NCBI RefSeq assembly: GCF_021083305.1
Contig: NZ_JAJFAY010000002.1
Location: 434,001-498,000 of the forward strand
DNA length: 64,000 nucleotides
Reading direction: 5' to 3'
From: Haladaptatus sp. DYF46
GTDB taxonomy: Archaea; Halobacteriota; Halobacteria; Halobacteriales; Haladaptataceae
The position numbers were made by a program, and so were the translations under genes. Below the pieces are notes generated by a model that made no database searches, was not told the origin of the DNA, and saw only the letters and a program-made list of their open reading frames with translations. Shown here in pieces: positions 8,699 through 17,644 of the stretch. Within the stretch, counting starts at the first letter, position 1, and each line of letters starts with the position of its first letter.

Positions 8699-9418
8699 AT
8701 GAAGGTGGTCGTTTCTATCGGCGGTAGCGTGCTCGCGCCGGACTTAGAGTCTCAACGGGTGCGTGGACACGCCGAAGTTATCGAATCGCTCGCAACGGAG
8801 GGGTGTACCATCGGCGCGGTCGTCGGCGGCGGCGGCGTCGCGCGGGAGTACATCGGAACCGCGCGAAACCTCGGCGCGAACGAGATTGAACTGGACGATA
8901 TCGGTATCGACGTGACGCGACTCAACGCGCGATTGCTCATCGCCGCCCTCGGTGAGCAGGCTGCCCCGAGTCCGGCGGAAACGTACGAGAAGGCGGGAAC
9001 CGCGATGCACCGCGGCGACATCGCCGTCATGGGCGGCGTGATGCCCGGACAGACGACGGACGCCGTGAGCGCCGCGCTGGCGGAGTACACGAACGCGGAC
9101 CTCCTCGTGTACGCCACGAGCGTGAACGGCGTGTACAGCGACGACCCGAACGAAGTCGCGGACGCGACCAAGTACGACGAACTCTCGGCGAGCGAACTCG
9201 TGGACGTCATCGCCGACCTCGAAATGACCGCGGGCAGTTCCGCGCCGGTGGATCTGCTGGCCGCGAAACTCATCGGGCGTTCGGGCGTCAGAACCATCGT
9301 TCTCGACGGGACGGAACCGGAGCGAATCGCCGATGCGGTCCTCAACGGGGAACACAGCGGAACGGACATCATCCCCGAGGGGGCGGCCGACGAGATGACC
9401 TACTGGGTACAAAAATGA
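8699..9418 (+). CDS. pyrH: UMP kinase (archaeal type)
   Basis: A 239-residue amino acid kinase-fold enzyme that phosphorylates UMP to UDP in pyrimidine nucleotide synthesis. The N-terminus MKVVVSIGGSVLAP carries the glycine-rich ATP loop; GAVVGGGGVAREYI, GGVMPGQTTDAVSA and YATSVNGVYSDDPN follow in the expected order. The plus-strand frame extends back to 7781, but the ATG at 8699 gives the family N-terminus, and everything upstream is antisense to moaE. Its stop overlaps the lysS start (ATGA at 9415-9418), so the two are translationally coupled. Confidence 0.94.
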   Translation: MKVVVSIGGSVLAPDLESQRVRGHAEVIESLATEGCTIGAVVGGGGVAREYIGTARNLGANEIELDDIGIDVTRLNARLLIAALGEQAAPSPAETYEKAGTAMHRGDIAVMGGVMPGQTTDAVSAALAEYTNADLLVYATSVNGVYSDDPNEVADATKYDELSASELVDVIADLEMTAGSSAPVDLLAAKLIGRSGVRTIVLDGTEPERIADAVLNGEHSGTDIIPEGAADEMTYWVQK

Positions 9419-11070
9419 GCGCCGGGACGGCACCGACCGACGAACGCGAGGACGGGAACGAGGGGACCCATCACGTCTTCTGGGCCGACGAGGTGGCCGA
9501 CCGAATCGAGGCGCGAAACCCCGACGACCCCATCGTCATCAAAGGCGGAATATCGCCGTCCGGCGTTCCCCACCTCGGCAACGTTAACGAAATCATGCGC
9601 GGTTACTTCGTCGCCGAGGTGCTTCGCGACAGGGGTCACGACGTTCGACAGGTGTTCACCGCCGACGACCGGGACCCGCTCCGAAAGCTTCCCCGAAAAC
9701 TCGCGGATTTGGACGGCAACATCGTCGAGTTGGGCGACGTGAACGCCGGAGCGCTCGGGCGCAATCTCGGAAAACCCTACACCGACATCCCGGACCCGTT
9801 CGACTGCTGTGACTCCTACGGCGAACACTTCTCGAACCTCATCCAGCAGAGCGCGGACCTGTTGGGCGTCCCCATCGACGTGGTGTCGAACACCGAGATG
9901 TACAAATCCGGCGAACTGGAGGACGTGACCCGCGATCTCCTCGAAAATTCGGAGAAAGCACGCGAGGTCCTCGCGGAGTATCAGGACAAGGTGGACGGGG
10001 AGTACATCCCCTTCAACCCCATCTGCGAGGAGTGCGGCAAGGTGACGGAGACGGTGACGGAGTTCGACGTTGACGCGGGCACCGTCGAGTACGTCTGCAC
10101 CGACCTGAAGGCGGGCGACAACGTCATCGACGGCTGTGGACACGAAGGCACGGCGACGCTGCGCGACGGGAAACTCCCGTGGCGCTTCGAGTGGCCCGCC
10201 CAGTGGAAGACGCTCGGCGTGGACTTCGAACCGTTCGGCAAGGACCACGCGGAAGGGTCGTGGCCTAGCGGCGAGGACATCGCCCGGAACGTGATGGACT
10301 TCGAACCCCCGGTTCCGATGACCTACGAGTGGTTCACGCTCAACGGCAGACCGTTTTCCTCCTCGGAAGGGAACATCGTCCTCGTCGCCGAGGTGTTGGA
10401 ACTCCTCGAACCCGAGGTGCTGCGCTACTTCTTTACCAAGGATCCGAGCAAGGCACGCGACTTCGACATCGACCGCCTCGACCTGCTCGTGGACGAGTTC
10501 GACCGCTTCGAACGGATTTACTTCGGCGAGGAGGACGCCGACGAGCGCGAACGGGCGCTCGCCGAGCGGGTGTATCCGATGGTCGTGGCCGAACCGCGGG
10601 AGGAGCGGATACGGATTCCATACACGTTCGCCGCGATTCTCGGAATGACGGACGACCCCGAACTCCGCGAGGAAATCGCCCGACGGGAAGGACACATCCC
10701 CGACGACGCACCCGAATGGGCCGTCGAAGCCGCCCTCGCGCGTGTCGAGCGCGCGGAGGCGTGGGCGAAGCGCACGAGCAACGAGTACGACTACGACCTG
10801 AAGCGAACCGAACTGCCGGACGTGGAACTCGACGGCGAGACGGATGCAGCGCTGACGGAACTCGCCGATTTCATCGAGGCGGGCCACGACGGCGAGGAGA
10901 TTCAGGGCGAAATCTACGAGACGGCAAAGCGCCACGACATCGACATCGGCGACTTCTTCGGCGTCGGCTATCAGCTCTTTTTCGACGAGGAACAGGGACC
11001 GAAACTCGGTCCGTTCCTCTCGAACCTGGACGAGGAGTTCGTTCTGCGGCGTCTGCGACGCGAGGGCTGA
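9415..11070 (+). CDS. lysS: Lysyl-tRNA synthetase, class I
   Basis: Class I LysRS, the archaeal type unrelated to bacterial class II enzymes; it charges tRNA-Lys. The 551-residue protein has the HIGH-equivalent PHLGN after GISPSGV near residue 47, and the KMSKS-equivalent FSSSEGN near residue 318. A Cys-containing zinc-binding-like insertion (ICEECGK, then a later Cys pair) lies near residue 200. The ATG overlaps the pyrH TGA by four bases. The C-terminal third is helical and acidic, as in haloarchaeal homologues. Confidence 0.95.
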   Translation: MSAGTAPTDEREDGNEGTHHVFWADEVADRIEARNPDDPIVIKGGISPSGVPHLGNVNEIMRGYFVAEVLRDRGHDVRQVFTADDRDPLRKLPRKLADLDGNIVELGDVNAGALGRNLGKPYTDIPDPFDCCDSYGEHFSNLIQQSADLLGVPIDVVSNTEMYKSGELEDVTRDLLENSEKAREVLAEYQDKVDGEYIPFNPICEECGKVTETVTEFDVDAGTVEYVCTDLKAGDNVIDGCGHEGTATLRDGKLPWRFEWPAQWKTLGVDFEPFGKDHAEGSWPSGEDIARNVMDFEPPVPMTYEWFTLNGRPFSSSEGNIVLVAEVLELLEPEVLRYFFTKDPSKARDFDIDRLDLLVDEFDRFERIYFGEEDADERERALAERVYPMVVAEPREERIRIPYTFAAILGMTDDPELREEIARREGHIPDDAPEWAVEAALARVERAEAWAKRTSNEYDYDLKRTELPDVELDGETDAALTELADFIEAGHDGEEIQGEIYETAKRHDIDIGDFFGVGYQLFFDEEQGPKLGPFLSNLDEEFVLRRLRREG

Positions 11071-11215
11071 CCGCCAATAGAACTAAGTTACTTGGCAGGT
11101 AGTTCCTTATTACGTCCATCTAGCAAGGACATAACAAAGTACCTCCCAGTAGTACGGAAGGACGTACAGTCGGATTGGCGATCGATTACGTCAACGACTA
11201 AGCCGAAATAATATC

Positions 11216-11518
11216 ATGGCCCTGATAGAACTCAATCTCGAGAAGCCAGCGTTGAAGCGAACCGAACTCGTCAAGGAATCCGAAGTCGAGACGGCGGAGG
11301 AACCCGAGGCGGAAACCGAAGCGGCGGACGCGGACGTCGAAGAAACGGAAGCCGAGGAGACGAAGGGACGCGGCAAAGCCCGCACCTTCGCCCGCCGTGC
11401 TGCAGTCCTCGGCGGCACCGCCGCCGGTCTCGCCGCGGCCCGAAAGCTCCAGCAGAAACGGAGCGGCAAGGGCGAAGAAGAGCAGGAATTCGAAGAAGAC
11501 TGGCAGACCGCGGAATAG
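11216..11518 (+). CDS. Small acidic protein of unknown function
   Basis: A 100-residue protein. Residues 1-16 are MALIELNLEKPALKRT; residues 18-48 are a Glu/Ala/Thr tract with almost no hydrophobic residues. Residues 51-80 are basic and Ala/Gly-rich (ARTFARRAAVLGGTAAGLAA), which could be one weak membrane helix or a helical hairpin. The C-terminus is again acidic. Low complexity limits assignment, but composition, start codon and a preceding AT-rich promoter-like stretch support a real gene. I do not recognise the family. Confidence 0.6.
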   Translation: MALIELNLEKPALKRTELVKESEVETAEEPEAETEAADADVEETEAEETKGRGKARTFARRAAVLGGTAAGLAAARKLQQKRSGKGEEEQEFEEDWQTAE

Positions 11519-11590
11519 CGGACCGCGTTTCGCAGTTTTTTCACGTTCGTTCCCAAACGCCTTTGAGCGACGGCCCCCTTCGTTTCACCA

Positions 11591-13399
11591 ATGGATACGC
11601 TCCTCTGGGTCCTCCTCGGACTCGCCGCCTACTGGTTCATCCTGCTCGGACTACGGGCGAACGGTATGTTACCCTCCTATATCGGCATGCAGGGACCGGT
11701 GTTGACTCTGCACACGCGACGAGGAAAGAAGCTCATCGACCGCCTCGCACGGCCGAAACGGTTCTGGCGGGCGTGGGGGAACTTCGGACTCGGAATCGCG
11801 CTCGTCGTGATGGTCGGGACCTTCCTGCTCCTCGTCGTGCAGGCCATCATCGTCGTGCAGAATCCGCCAGCGCCGACGGCGGTCACGCAACCCCGAAACG
11901 TACTGGTCATACCGGGCGTCAACGAGTTCCTGCCGTTGTCCGTCGCCCCGGAAATCATGCTCGGCCTCCTCATCGGACTCGTGGTCCACGAAGGGGGTCA
12001 CGGCATCTTCTGTCGCGTCGAGGACATCGAAATCCAGTCGATGGGACTGGCGCTCCTCGCGTTCCTCCCGGTCGGCGCGTTCGTCGAACCGGACGAGGAG
12101 AGCAGAAGGGACGCAGACAGGGGAAGTCAAAGCCGCATGTTCGCGGCGGGCGTGACGAACAACTTCGCGATAACGATCATCGCCTTCCTGCTCCTGTTCG
12201 GGCCGGTGATGGCCTCGATTTCCGTCGCGTCCGGCGCGGCGGTCGGCGGGGTGTTTCCGGGGTCCGCGGCGGATAACGCGGGCGTCCAGCGCGGCGACCG
12301 AATCGTTGCCGCGAACGGAACCGCCGTGAAGAGCAACGGCGACCTCCACGACAAACTCGCCGACATTCAAGGTCGGTCGGTGTCGGTGACGGTGAACCGC
12401 GACGGCGAGGAGCGCGAGACGACGATTCGGCGGTCGCTCCTCATCACAGGCGTCGCACGGGATTCGCCGTTTGCGGCAGGTGTCGAGAAACGGGAGAACA
12501 TCACGACGGTCAACGGAAAGTCGGTGTACACGGAACGGGCGCTAACCCAACAACTGGCGAAGAAAAACGTCTCCACCCTGACCGTGAACGGGACGAAGGT
12601 GAGCGGCCCCGTCGGCGCGCTCTCCACCGTGCAGAAGGACGGCCCCATCGAGAAGCAGACGGACTTGAAGACCGGTGACGCCGTCGTCATCACGTCGATA
12701 GATGGCGAGCGCATCCTGAACAGCAGCGAGTTGAGCGCGACGCTCGGCGACTACGAAGCGGGACGGACGGTCACCGTCGAAGCCTACGTCAACCAGAGCG
12801 GAACGTACGTGCGCCACAGTTACGACGTGACGCTCGAAGACAACGGCAACGGAAAGGCCATCGTCGGCATCCTCGTCGCGCCGGGCGTGTCCGGGATTTC
12901 CGTGAGCAGTTTCGGAACCCAACTCTACCCGGCCGATACGTTCCACGACCTCGTTTCGGGGAGCTTCGTCTCCGTGTTCGGCGGCAACGGCGGCAACGGA
13001 CCGTTGACCACGTTCCTTCTCGGTATCGCGGGGACGCTGTTGCTCCCGTTCGCAAGCCTCTCGATGCCCGTGGGGTACAACTTCGCGGGCTTCGTCGGAT
13101 GGAACAGCAACTTCTACGTCGTGCAGGGACCGCTGTCGCCCCTCGGCGGCGGTGCCTTTCTGCTGGCGAACGTGCTGTTCTGGACGGGATGGATAAACCT
13201 GAACCTCGGCTTCTTCAACTGCATCCCCGCGTTCCCGCTCGACGGCGGGCACATCCTGCGCATGGGATCCGAGGCCATCGTCTCCCGTCTCCCGACGAGT
13301 CAAGGGCGGCAGGTCACAACCATGATAACGACGACTATCGGACTGGTCATGCTCGCCAGTCTCCTGCTCATGGTGTTCGGACCGCGGTTGTTGGCCTGA
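11591..13399 (+). CDS. Site-2 protease with PDZ domains (M50)
   Basis: A 602-residue intramembrane zinc metalloprotease. The HEGGH motif lies at residues 133-137 in a hydrophobic helix, and FPLDGGH near residue 550 supplies the third metal ligand. Between them lies a long extracytoplasmic region with at least one clear PDZ domain (about 220-290, containing GSAADNAGVQRGDRIVAANG) and a second PDZ-like segment. This resembles RseP/SREBF2-type S2P proteases in the archaeal lineage. It is convergent with the PadR gene. Cleavage of a membrane-bound regulator is inferred from family, not shown. Confidence 0.9.
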   Translation: MDTLLWVLLGLAAYWFILLGLRANGMLPSYIGMQGPVLTLHTRRGKKLIDRLARPKRFWRAWGNFGLGIALVVMVGTFLLLVVQAIIVVQNPPAPTAVTQPRNVLVIPGVNEFLPLSVAPEIMLGLLIGLVVHEGGHGIFCRVEDIEIQSMGLALLAFLPVGAFVEPDEESRRDADRGSQSRMFAAGVTNNFAITIIAFLLLFGPVMASISVASGAAVGGVFPGSAADNAGVQRGDRIVAANGTAVKSNGDLHDKLADIQGRSVSVTVNRDGEERETTIRRSLLITGVARDSPFAAGVEKRENITTVNGKSVYTERALTQQLAKKNVSTLTVNGTKVSGPVGALSTVQKDGPIEKQTDLKTGDAVVITSIDGERILNSSELSATLGDYEAGRTVTVEAYVNQSGTYVRHSYDVTLEDNGNGKAIVGILVAPGVSGISVSSFGTQLYPADTFHDLVSGSFVSVFGGNGGNGPLTTFLLGIAGTLLLPFASLSMPVGYNFAGFVGWNSNFYVVQGPLSPLGGGAFLLANVLFWTGWINLNLGFFNCIPAFPLDGGHILRMGSEAIVSRLPTSQGRQVTTMITTTIGLVMLASLLLMVFGPRLLA

Positions 13400-13455
13400 A
13401 CGGTCGGCGGGAGGAAAGTCGGTGCGTCGGTTTCGATGTCGAGTTCGTCAGCGGG

Positions 13456-13971
13456 TCAGTCTTCCAGACCCATCCGTTCGTAGAACTCCTCCGGCGTGTC
13501 GGGGATACGCTCGAAATCCCCGAAATCGCGCTCGTGATGGCGGATTATCTGCTCGAGAATCCACGCACTGAAGGTCTCGTCGAACTGCCATTCCCCCTCG
13601 GGGCTTTCGACCTCGAACCGGTCGTCGGTCGCAAAGGAGACGTAGACGTGGTAGAAGCCGAGGATGACGTCCGCGAACTCGCGGGCCTTCGTTCCGCTTT
13701 CCGTGCGTTTCTCTTCGAGTTCCTCCCGCCCCTCCTCGGTCAGCTTGAAGTATTTTCGGTCCGATTCGTCCTCACGCTCGATTCGTTCGGTCCATCCCTT
13801 GTCTTCGAACTTGTAGAGGATGGGGTACACCGACCCATAGGACGGTTCCCAGTGGCCGCCGCTTATCTCGCGTATCTCTTTCAGTATCTCGTACCCGTAC
13901 CGTGGTTTTTCGTCCAGAAGTTCGAGCACGAGGTACGATATCAGGCCTTTCGGTGGGCCACTTTTCCGCAT
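13456..13971 (-). CDS. PadR-family transcriptional regulator
   Basis: A 171-residue protein. The N-terminal 85 residues form the PadR winged helix: LISYLVLELLDEKPRYGYEI, then GSVYPILYKFEDKGW, the usual recognition-helix and wing region. The C-terminal 85 residues are acidic and probably dimerise. PadR proteins are mostly repressors responding to small molecules. It is divergent from pitA across 125 bp, and that region has a strong dyad at 14049-14076, so pitA and its own gene are the probable targets (inference). Confidence 0.88.
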   Translation of the reverse strand: MRKSGPPKGLISYLVLELLDEKPRYGYEILKEIREISGGHWEPSYGSVYPILYKFEDKGWTERIEREDESDRKYFKLTEEGREELEEKRTESGTKAREFADVILGFYHVYVSFATDDRFEVESPEGEWQFDETFSAWILEQIIRHHERDFGDFERIPDTPEEFYERMGLED

Positions 13972-14048
13972 CGGGTTTGGGTTTCAGTCGAGATTGTGAA
14001 AGGCTTTCGGTCGGGGCGACGCATACCGGAGGAGAACGAAGCGAGATC

Positions 14049-14076
14049 CGAACGGAACTCAAAAGTTCCTTGTTCG
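14049..14076. promoter_or_regulatory. Candidate operator dyad between the padR-type gene and pitA
   Basis: GGAACT at 14054-14059 and AGTTCC at 14064-14069 form a perfect 6-bp inverted repeat around CAAA. CGAAC (14049-14053) and GTTCG (14072-14076) extend the symmetry outward with a two-base offset. The site is centred about 35 bp before the pitA ATG, overlapping where a haloarchaeal TATA/BRE would lie. This is a suitable position for a PadR repressor, but the link is inference. Confidence 0.5.
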
Positions 14077-14096
14077 GTCGCTCCTAACGCTTACGT

Positions 14097-15635
14097 ATGC
14101 CGAAAAAAGCACCACCGACCCGCGAGGGGTGGTATGCGCTTCACGACTTCCGAACCGTCGACTGGGACGCGTGGCGAGACGCCCCGGAGCGGACCCGGGA
14201 GGCCGCGCTGGCGGATGGCGTCGAGTTCTTGAGCGCACACGAGGACGTGAGCGATGCGGAGGACGGCTCCTCGGCCGTGTTCAGCGTCATGGGCCACGAA
14301 GCGGACCTGCTGATACTCCACTTCCGTCCGACCGTCACGGCCCTCGACACAGCGGAACGCGCCTTCGAAGGGACCGAGTTCGCGGACTTCACGGAGCGGA
14401 CCGACTCCTACACCTCCGTCACCGAAGTCGGGAGCTACACCTCCGACGAGATGGTGAAGGACCCGGAGGACATCGAGGACACCGGCATGGCCCGCTACGT
14501 GGCGAGCAAACTCTACCCCGATATCCCGGACGCGGAGTTCGTCTGTTTCTACCCGATGAGCAAACTCCGCCTCCCCGACGCGAACTGGTACGACACGCCG
14601 TACGACGAGCGCGCGGAAATGATGGCGAGCCACGGCGAGATCGGGAAGACCTACGCCGGAAAGGTGACCCAAATCATCACCGGCAGCATCGGCATGGAGG
14701 ACTACGAGTGGGGCGTCGACCTGTTCAGCAACGACCCGACGCACATCAAGGACATCCTCTACGAGATGCGCTTCGACGAGGCGAGTTCCCGCTTCGCGGA
14801 GTTCGGTTCGTTCTCCTTCGGGCGGCGGTTCCCGTCGGAGGACCTCCCGGCGTTCATGGCCGGCGAGGAGATTCCGACGCCGGAGGACGCACATCCGCAT
14901 GGCGACGGCCACGCACACGGAAGCGGGCACGAACACGGTGACGGACATCACGGAAGCGGGCACGAACACGGCGAAAGCAGCGGCCACGGAGAGGACAAAT
15001 CGGATAGCCCGCACGGGACGGACGAGGAGGGAGCGGAGGGTATCCGCGGGGAACTCCAAGACCTCGACATCTACGCCGGACAGCCACACGGCGAGGACGT
15101 GTACTCCATCGTGCTGTACTCCGAGGCCGACGCGGACGAACTGTTCGAGGAGGTCGATGGCCTCCGGAAGAACTTCGACCACTACGACACCCACGTCAAG
15201 ACGGCGGTGTACGAGGGCGACGAGCGCGCCGCCGTCGTGAGCATCTGGGACACCCAGAGCGCGGCCGAAACGGCGGGCGGATTCCTCGCCGACCTTCCCG
15301 GAATCGTCGCTCGCGCTGGTGAACGTGGCGGTGGCCACGCAGGCGAGGAGAGCGGCTTCGGGACGATGGGGATGTTCTACGCCGTCAAACCCGAACACCG
15401 CGACGACTTCGTCGAGAAATTCGGAACGGTCGGCGAAGTCCTCGCGGATATGGAAGGACACTTCGACACCGAACTGCTCTCCAACTACGAGGACGAAAAC
15501 GACATGTTCATCGCCAGCCAGTGGCGCTCGAAGGACGACGCGATGGCCTTCTTCCGAAGCGACGACTTCAGGAACACGGTTAGCTGGGGCCGAGACGTGC
15601 TGGCCGACCGACCGCGACACGTCTTCTTGGCGTAG
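14097..15635 (+). CDS. pitA: PitA: chlorite dismutase/HemQ-like domain joined to a C-terminal ferredoxin-fold domain
   Basis: A 512-residue two-domain protein characteristic of haloarchaea. Residues 1 to about 255 are a chlorite dismutase-like (HemQ/ChdC-type) domain, with SHGEIGKTYAGKVTQIITGS near 178-197 followed by EWGVDLF and YEMRFDEASSRFAEFG; His179 in SHGE is a probable heme ligand by analogy to HemQ. Residues about 263-298 are a His/Gly-rich linker. The remainder is an antibiotic-monooxygenase-like ferredoxin-fold domain. A role in heme handling (possibly coproheme decarboxylation) is inferred from family. A PadR gene is divergent upstream. Confidence 0.88.
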   Translation: MPKKAPPTREGWYALHDFRTVDWDAWRDAPERTREAALADGVEFLSAHEDVSDAEDGSSAVFSVMGHEADLLILHFRPTVTALDTAERAFEGTEFADFTERTDSYTSVTEVGSYTSDEMVKDPEDIEDTGMARYVASKLYPDIPDAEFVCFYPMSKLRLPDANWYDTPYDERAEMMASHGEIGKTYAGKVTQIITGSIGMEDYEWGVDLFSNDPTHIKDILYEMRFDEASSRFAEFGSFSFGRRFPSEDLPAFMAGEEIPTPEDAHPHGDGHAHGSGHEHGDGHHGSGHEHGESSGHGEDKSDSPHGTDEEGAEGIRGELQDLDIYAGQPHGEDVYSIVLYSEADADELFEEVDGLRKNFDHYDTHVKTAVYEGDERAAVVSIWDTQSAAETAGGFLADLPGIVARAGERGGGHAGEESGFGTMGMFYAVKPEHRDDFVEKFGTVGEVLADMEGHFDTELLSNYEDENDMFIASQWRSKDDAMAFFRSDDFRNTVSWGRDVLADRPRHVFLA

Positions 15636-15659
15636 GCGGACGCAGTGTGATTTCGGATT

Positions 15660-16514
15660 TCAGTTTTGCTCCGAGTCGGATTCGATACGTATCGTTCGTG
15701 ACCGCGACCCGTCTCGCCAGTCGAGGTGGTACGTCATCGTCAACTCGTCCTCTGCGACGTAGTCGTCAGTTTCGTACGAGTGGGACCACGTCGTCGATTC
15801 GCCCGCTTCGATTTCGAACGAGACGGCAGTGACGGGGGTGTACGCAACGTTCGGGCCGGAACGGTTGAGCGCCCCGACGAACGTTCCGGCGACCTCTCCG
15901 GTGTTCTCGACGGTGAGCGTCAGGGTGACGTCGTCGCTCTCTGTGACGGGTTTCGGTGCCGACGCTTCGACCGAGAAGTCCGTCGGCGGTCGTCGTAGCG
16001 TTCGGAGCGCCGTTTTTCCAATCCAATACGTGTCGTCTTTCCAGCGGAGCGAGACACCGGTCGCGTCGAGCGGTTTCGGAACCGAGAAGGAGAGATGGTT
16101 GTCGGGTACGACCGAGTAGCCGTCTCCTTGCACCCACCGGTCGCGGACGGACGGTTGCACGTAACTCGTCCCGTCCGCTTCCAGCGTGAACTCGTCTCGG
16201 TCGGGAAGCGACCCGTCACTCTCGACCGTTACGATGACGAACTGTTCGTCACGTTCGCCGTACGTTCCGGTCGAATCCGGAGAGTTCATGACGAGCAACG
16301 CCGGGGTGGTTTCGACGTTCGTCACCGTTGCGTCCGTCGCGGCGGTAGTGGTTCCGTCGGAGGTAGTCGTCGTAGCTTTCGAATCGGTCATGGTGGTTCC
16401 GGTGGTGGTCGCAGGGTCGGTTTGGCGGTTCGAGTCGGTCGTACACCCGGCGAGGAGGGTCAACACTCCACCGCCGAGTCGAAGGGCGTCGCGTCGAGAG
16501 GGGTTCGAGGGCAT
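15660..16514 (-). CDS. Secreted Tat lipoprotein with a CARDB-like domain
   Basis: A 284-residue secreted protein. The N-terminus has a twin-arginine motif (PSRRDALRLGG) and a lipobox ending LLAGC with Cys24, so it should be exported folded and lipid-anchored. A Thr/Ser/Ala-rich linker follows (about 25-75). The rest is beta-rich; VTESDDVTLTLTVENTGEVA resembles an adhesion-type CARDB/Ig domain. The frame is open 30 codons further upstream; the ATG at 16512-16514 gives a clean signal peptide. Its role is unknown, and it is convergent with pitA. Confidence 0.78.
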   Translation of the reverse strand: MPSNPSRRDALRLGGGVLTLLAGCTTDSNRQTDPATTTGTTMTDSKATTTTSDGTTTAATDATVTNVETTPALLVMNSPDSTGTYGERDEQFVIVTVESDGSLPDRDEFTLEADGTSYVQPSVRDRWVQGDGYSVVPDNHLSFSVPKPLDATGVSLRWKDDTYWIGKTALRTLRRPPTDFSVEASAPKPVTESDDVTLTLTVENTGEVAGTFVGALNRSGPNVAYTPVTAVSFEIEAGESTTWSHSYETDDYVAEDELTMTYHLDWRDGSRSRTIRIESDSEQN

Positions 16515-16714
16515 TACTGACTGAAATTTTATGATTGTGGCATAAGCTTTCGGTACACGTCGTGCCGAGCGTGGGCCACAAAGAACTCGGTACCGTTCTC
16601 CCAATCCCGAACGAAGGCGAAAATCGAAGACCGGGCACTCGCCGCCGCAACCAAAACCCCCTTCCCCTCGGAAGAGTTACTAAGCGATAAGAAAGTAGAG
16701 AGTGAAATAAGCCT

Positions 16715-17614
16715 ATGACAAAGCGACACGTCACACTCCCCGAGTCCGCGGAAGCGGGCGTACGCGGGTTTATCGACGAAGTGGACGAACGACTCGCAAG
16801 TGACGAGGACACGTGCAGGGTGGTAAAGGAGGTGCTCATCGACCTGCACGGCGACCGGGACGCCTACGAATCGTGGCAGAACGGGGAACCGGTGTCGAAC
16901 GCGGAACGCGTTCGCCTCCAGAGCTACGACCCCTGTAACTCGACGCTGGAAAGCGAATACTACGCCGAGAAGGACGAGGAAAAGTTCCGAACGTCCAAAC
17001 ACCTTCAGTGGCTCTGGCGGCAGTTCGACGCGACGCCGATGGCCGACAACGTCGAATTCGCCCTCCGCTTCCGCGAGATGCTCGCGAACCACCTCTTCGA
17101 GGAGGCGGGCGAGAACCTTCGCATCTTCAAGGGCGTCTCGATGACCTACGGCCACAACATCTCCGTCGGCGACAACACGGTCATCCACGACGACGTTCAC
17201 CTCGACGACCGGGGCAAGTTGACCATCGGCAACCGCTGTTCCATCAGCGATAACGTGCACATCTACAGCCACGACCACGATATCACCGATCAGACGGACG
17301 TGACAAACTTCCACACGATAATCGAGGACGACGCCCGCGTGACCTACGACGCGATGGTGCGTGCAGGAATGAAAATCGGCAAAGACGCCGTCGTCGGCGC
17401 GCGCTCCGTCGTTCAGAGCGACATTCCGGCACATCACATCGCCGTCGGAACGCCCGCGAAGAGCATCAAAATCAAGCCCGGATGGGAGGACGAGGCCGCC
17501 CCGTTGGACGATATTCCACCGACCGAAAAGGAGTCACGGCGTATCGATTACGAACTGCCCAAGGACTTCGAACAGTTCGACGAGTTCCAGCGCACTCTCG
17601 GTTCGTCGGAGTAA
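16715..17614 (+). CDS. Left-handed beta-helix (hexapeptide-repeat) acyltransferase
   Basis: A 299-residue protein. The N-terminal 130 residues are mostly helical and acidic. About 138-245 carry hexapeptide repeats ([LIV]-G-x-x-x-x), including ISVGDNTVIHDDVHL, LTIGNRCSISDNVHI and MKIGKDAVVGARSVVQSDIP, followed by the usual cap IAVGTPAKSIK. Such proteins are trimeric O- or N-acetyltransferases of sugars or amino acids. The motif IYSHDHDITD resembles the catalytic-histidine region of the maltose/galactoside acetyltransferase group. The acceptor is unknown. Confidence 0.85.
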   Translation: MTKRHVTLPESAEAGVRGFIDEVDERLASDEDTCRVVKEVLIDLHGDRDAYESWQNGEPVSNAERVRLQSYDPCNSTLESEYYAEKDEEKFRTSKHLQWLWRQFDATPMADNVEFALRFREMLANHLFEEAGENLRIFKGVSMTYGHNISVGDNTVIHDDVHLDDRGKLTIGNRCSISDNVHIYSHDHDITDQTDVTNFHTIIEDDARVTYDAMVRAGMKIGKDAVVGARSVVQSDIPAHHIAVGTPAKSIKIKPGWEDEAAPLDDIPPTEKESRRIDYELPKDFEQFDEFQRTLGSSE

Positions 17615-17644
17615 CCCGTATCGCTTTTCTCCTATCAATCCGTC

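Noticed and set aside
13405..13430. GGGAGGAAAGTC resembling an RNase P core strand
   Set aside because: It lies in a 56-bp space between two convergent genes, too short for the RNA, with no partner strand.
14091..15620. A 509-codon antisense frame over pitA
   Set aside because: Same GC artefact; the plus-strand product has two recognised domains.
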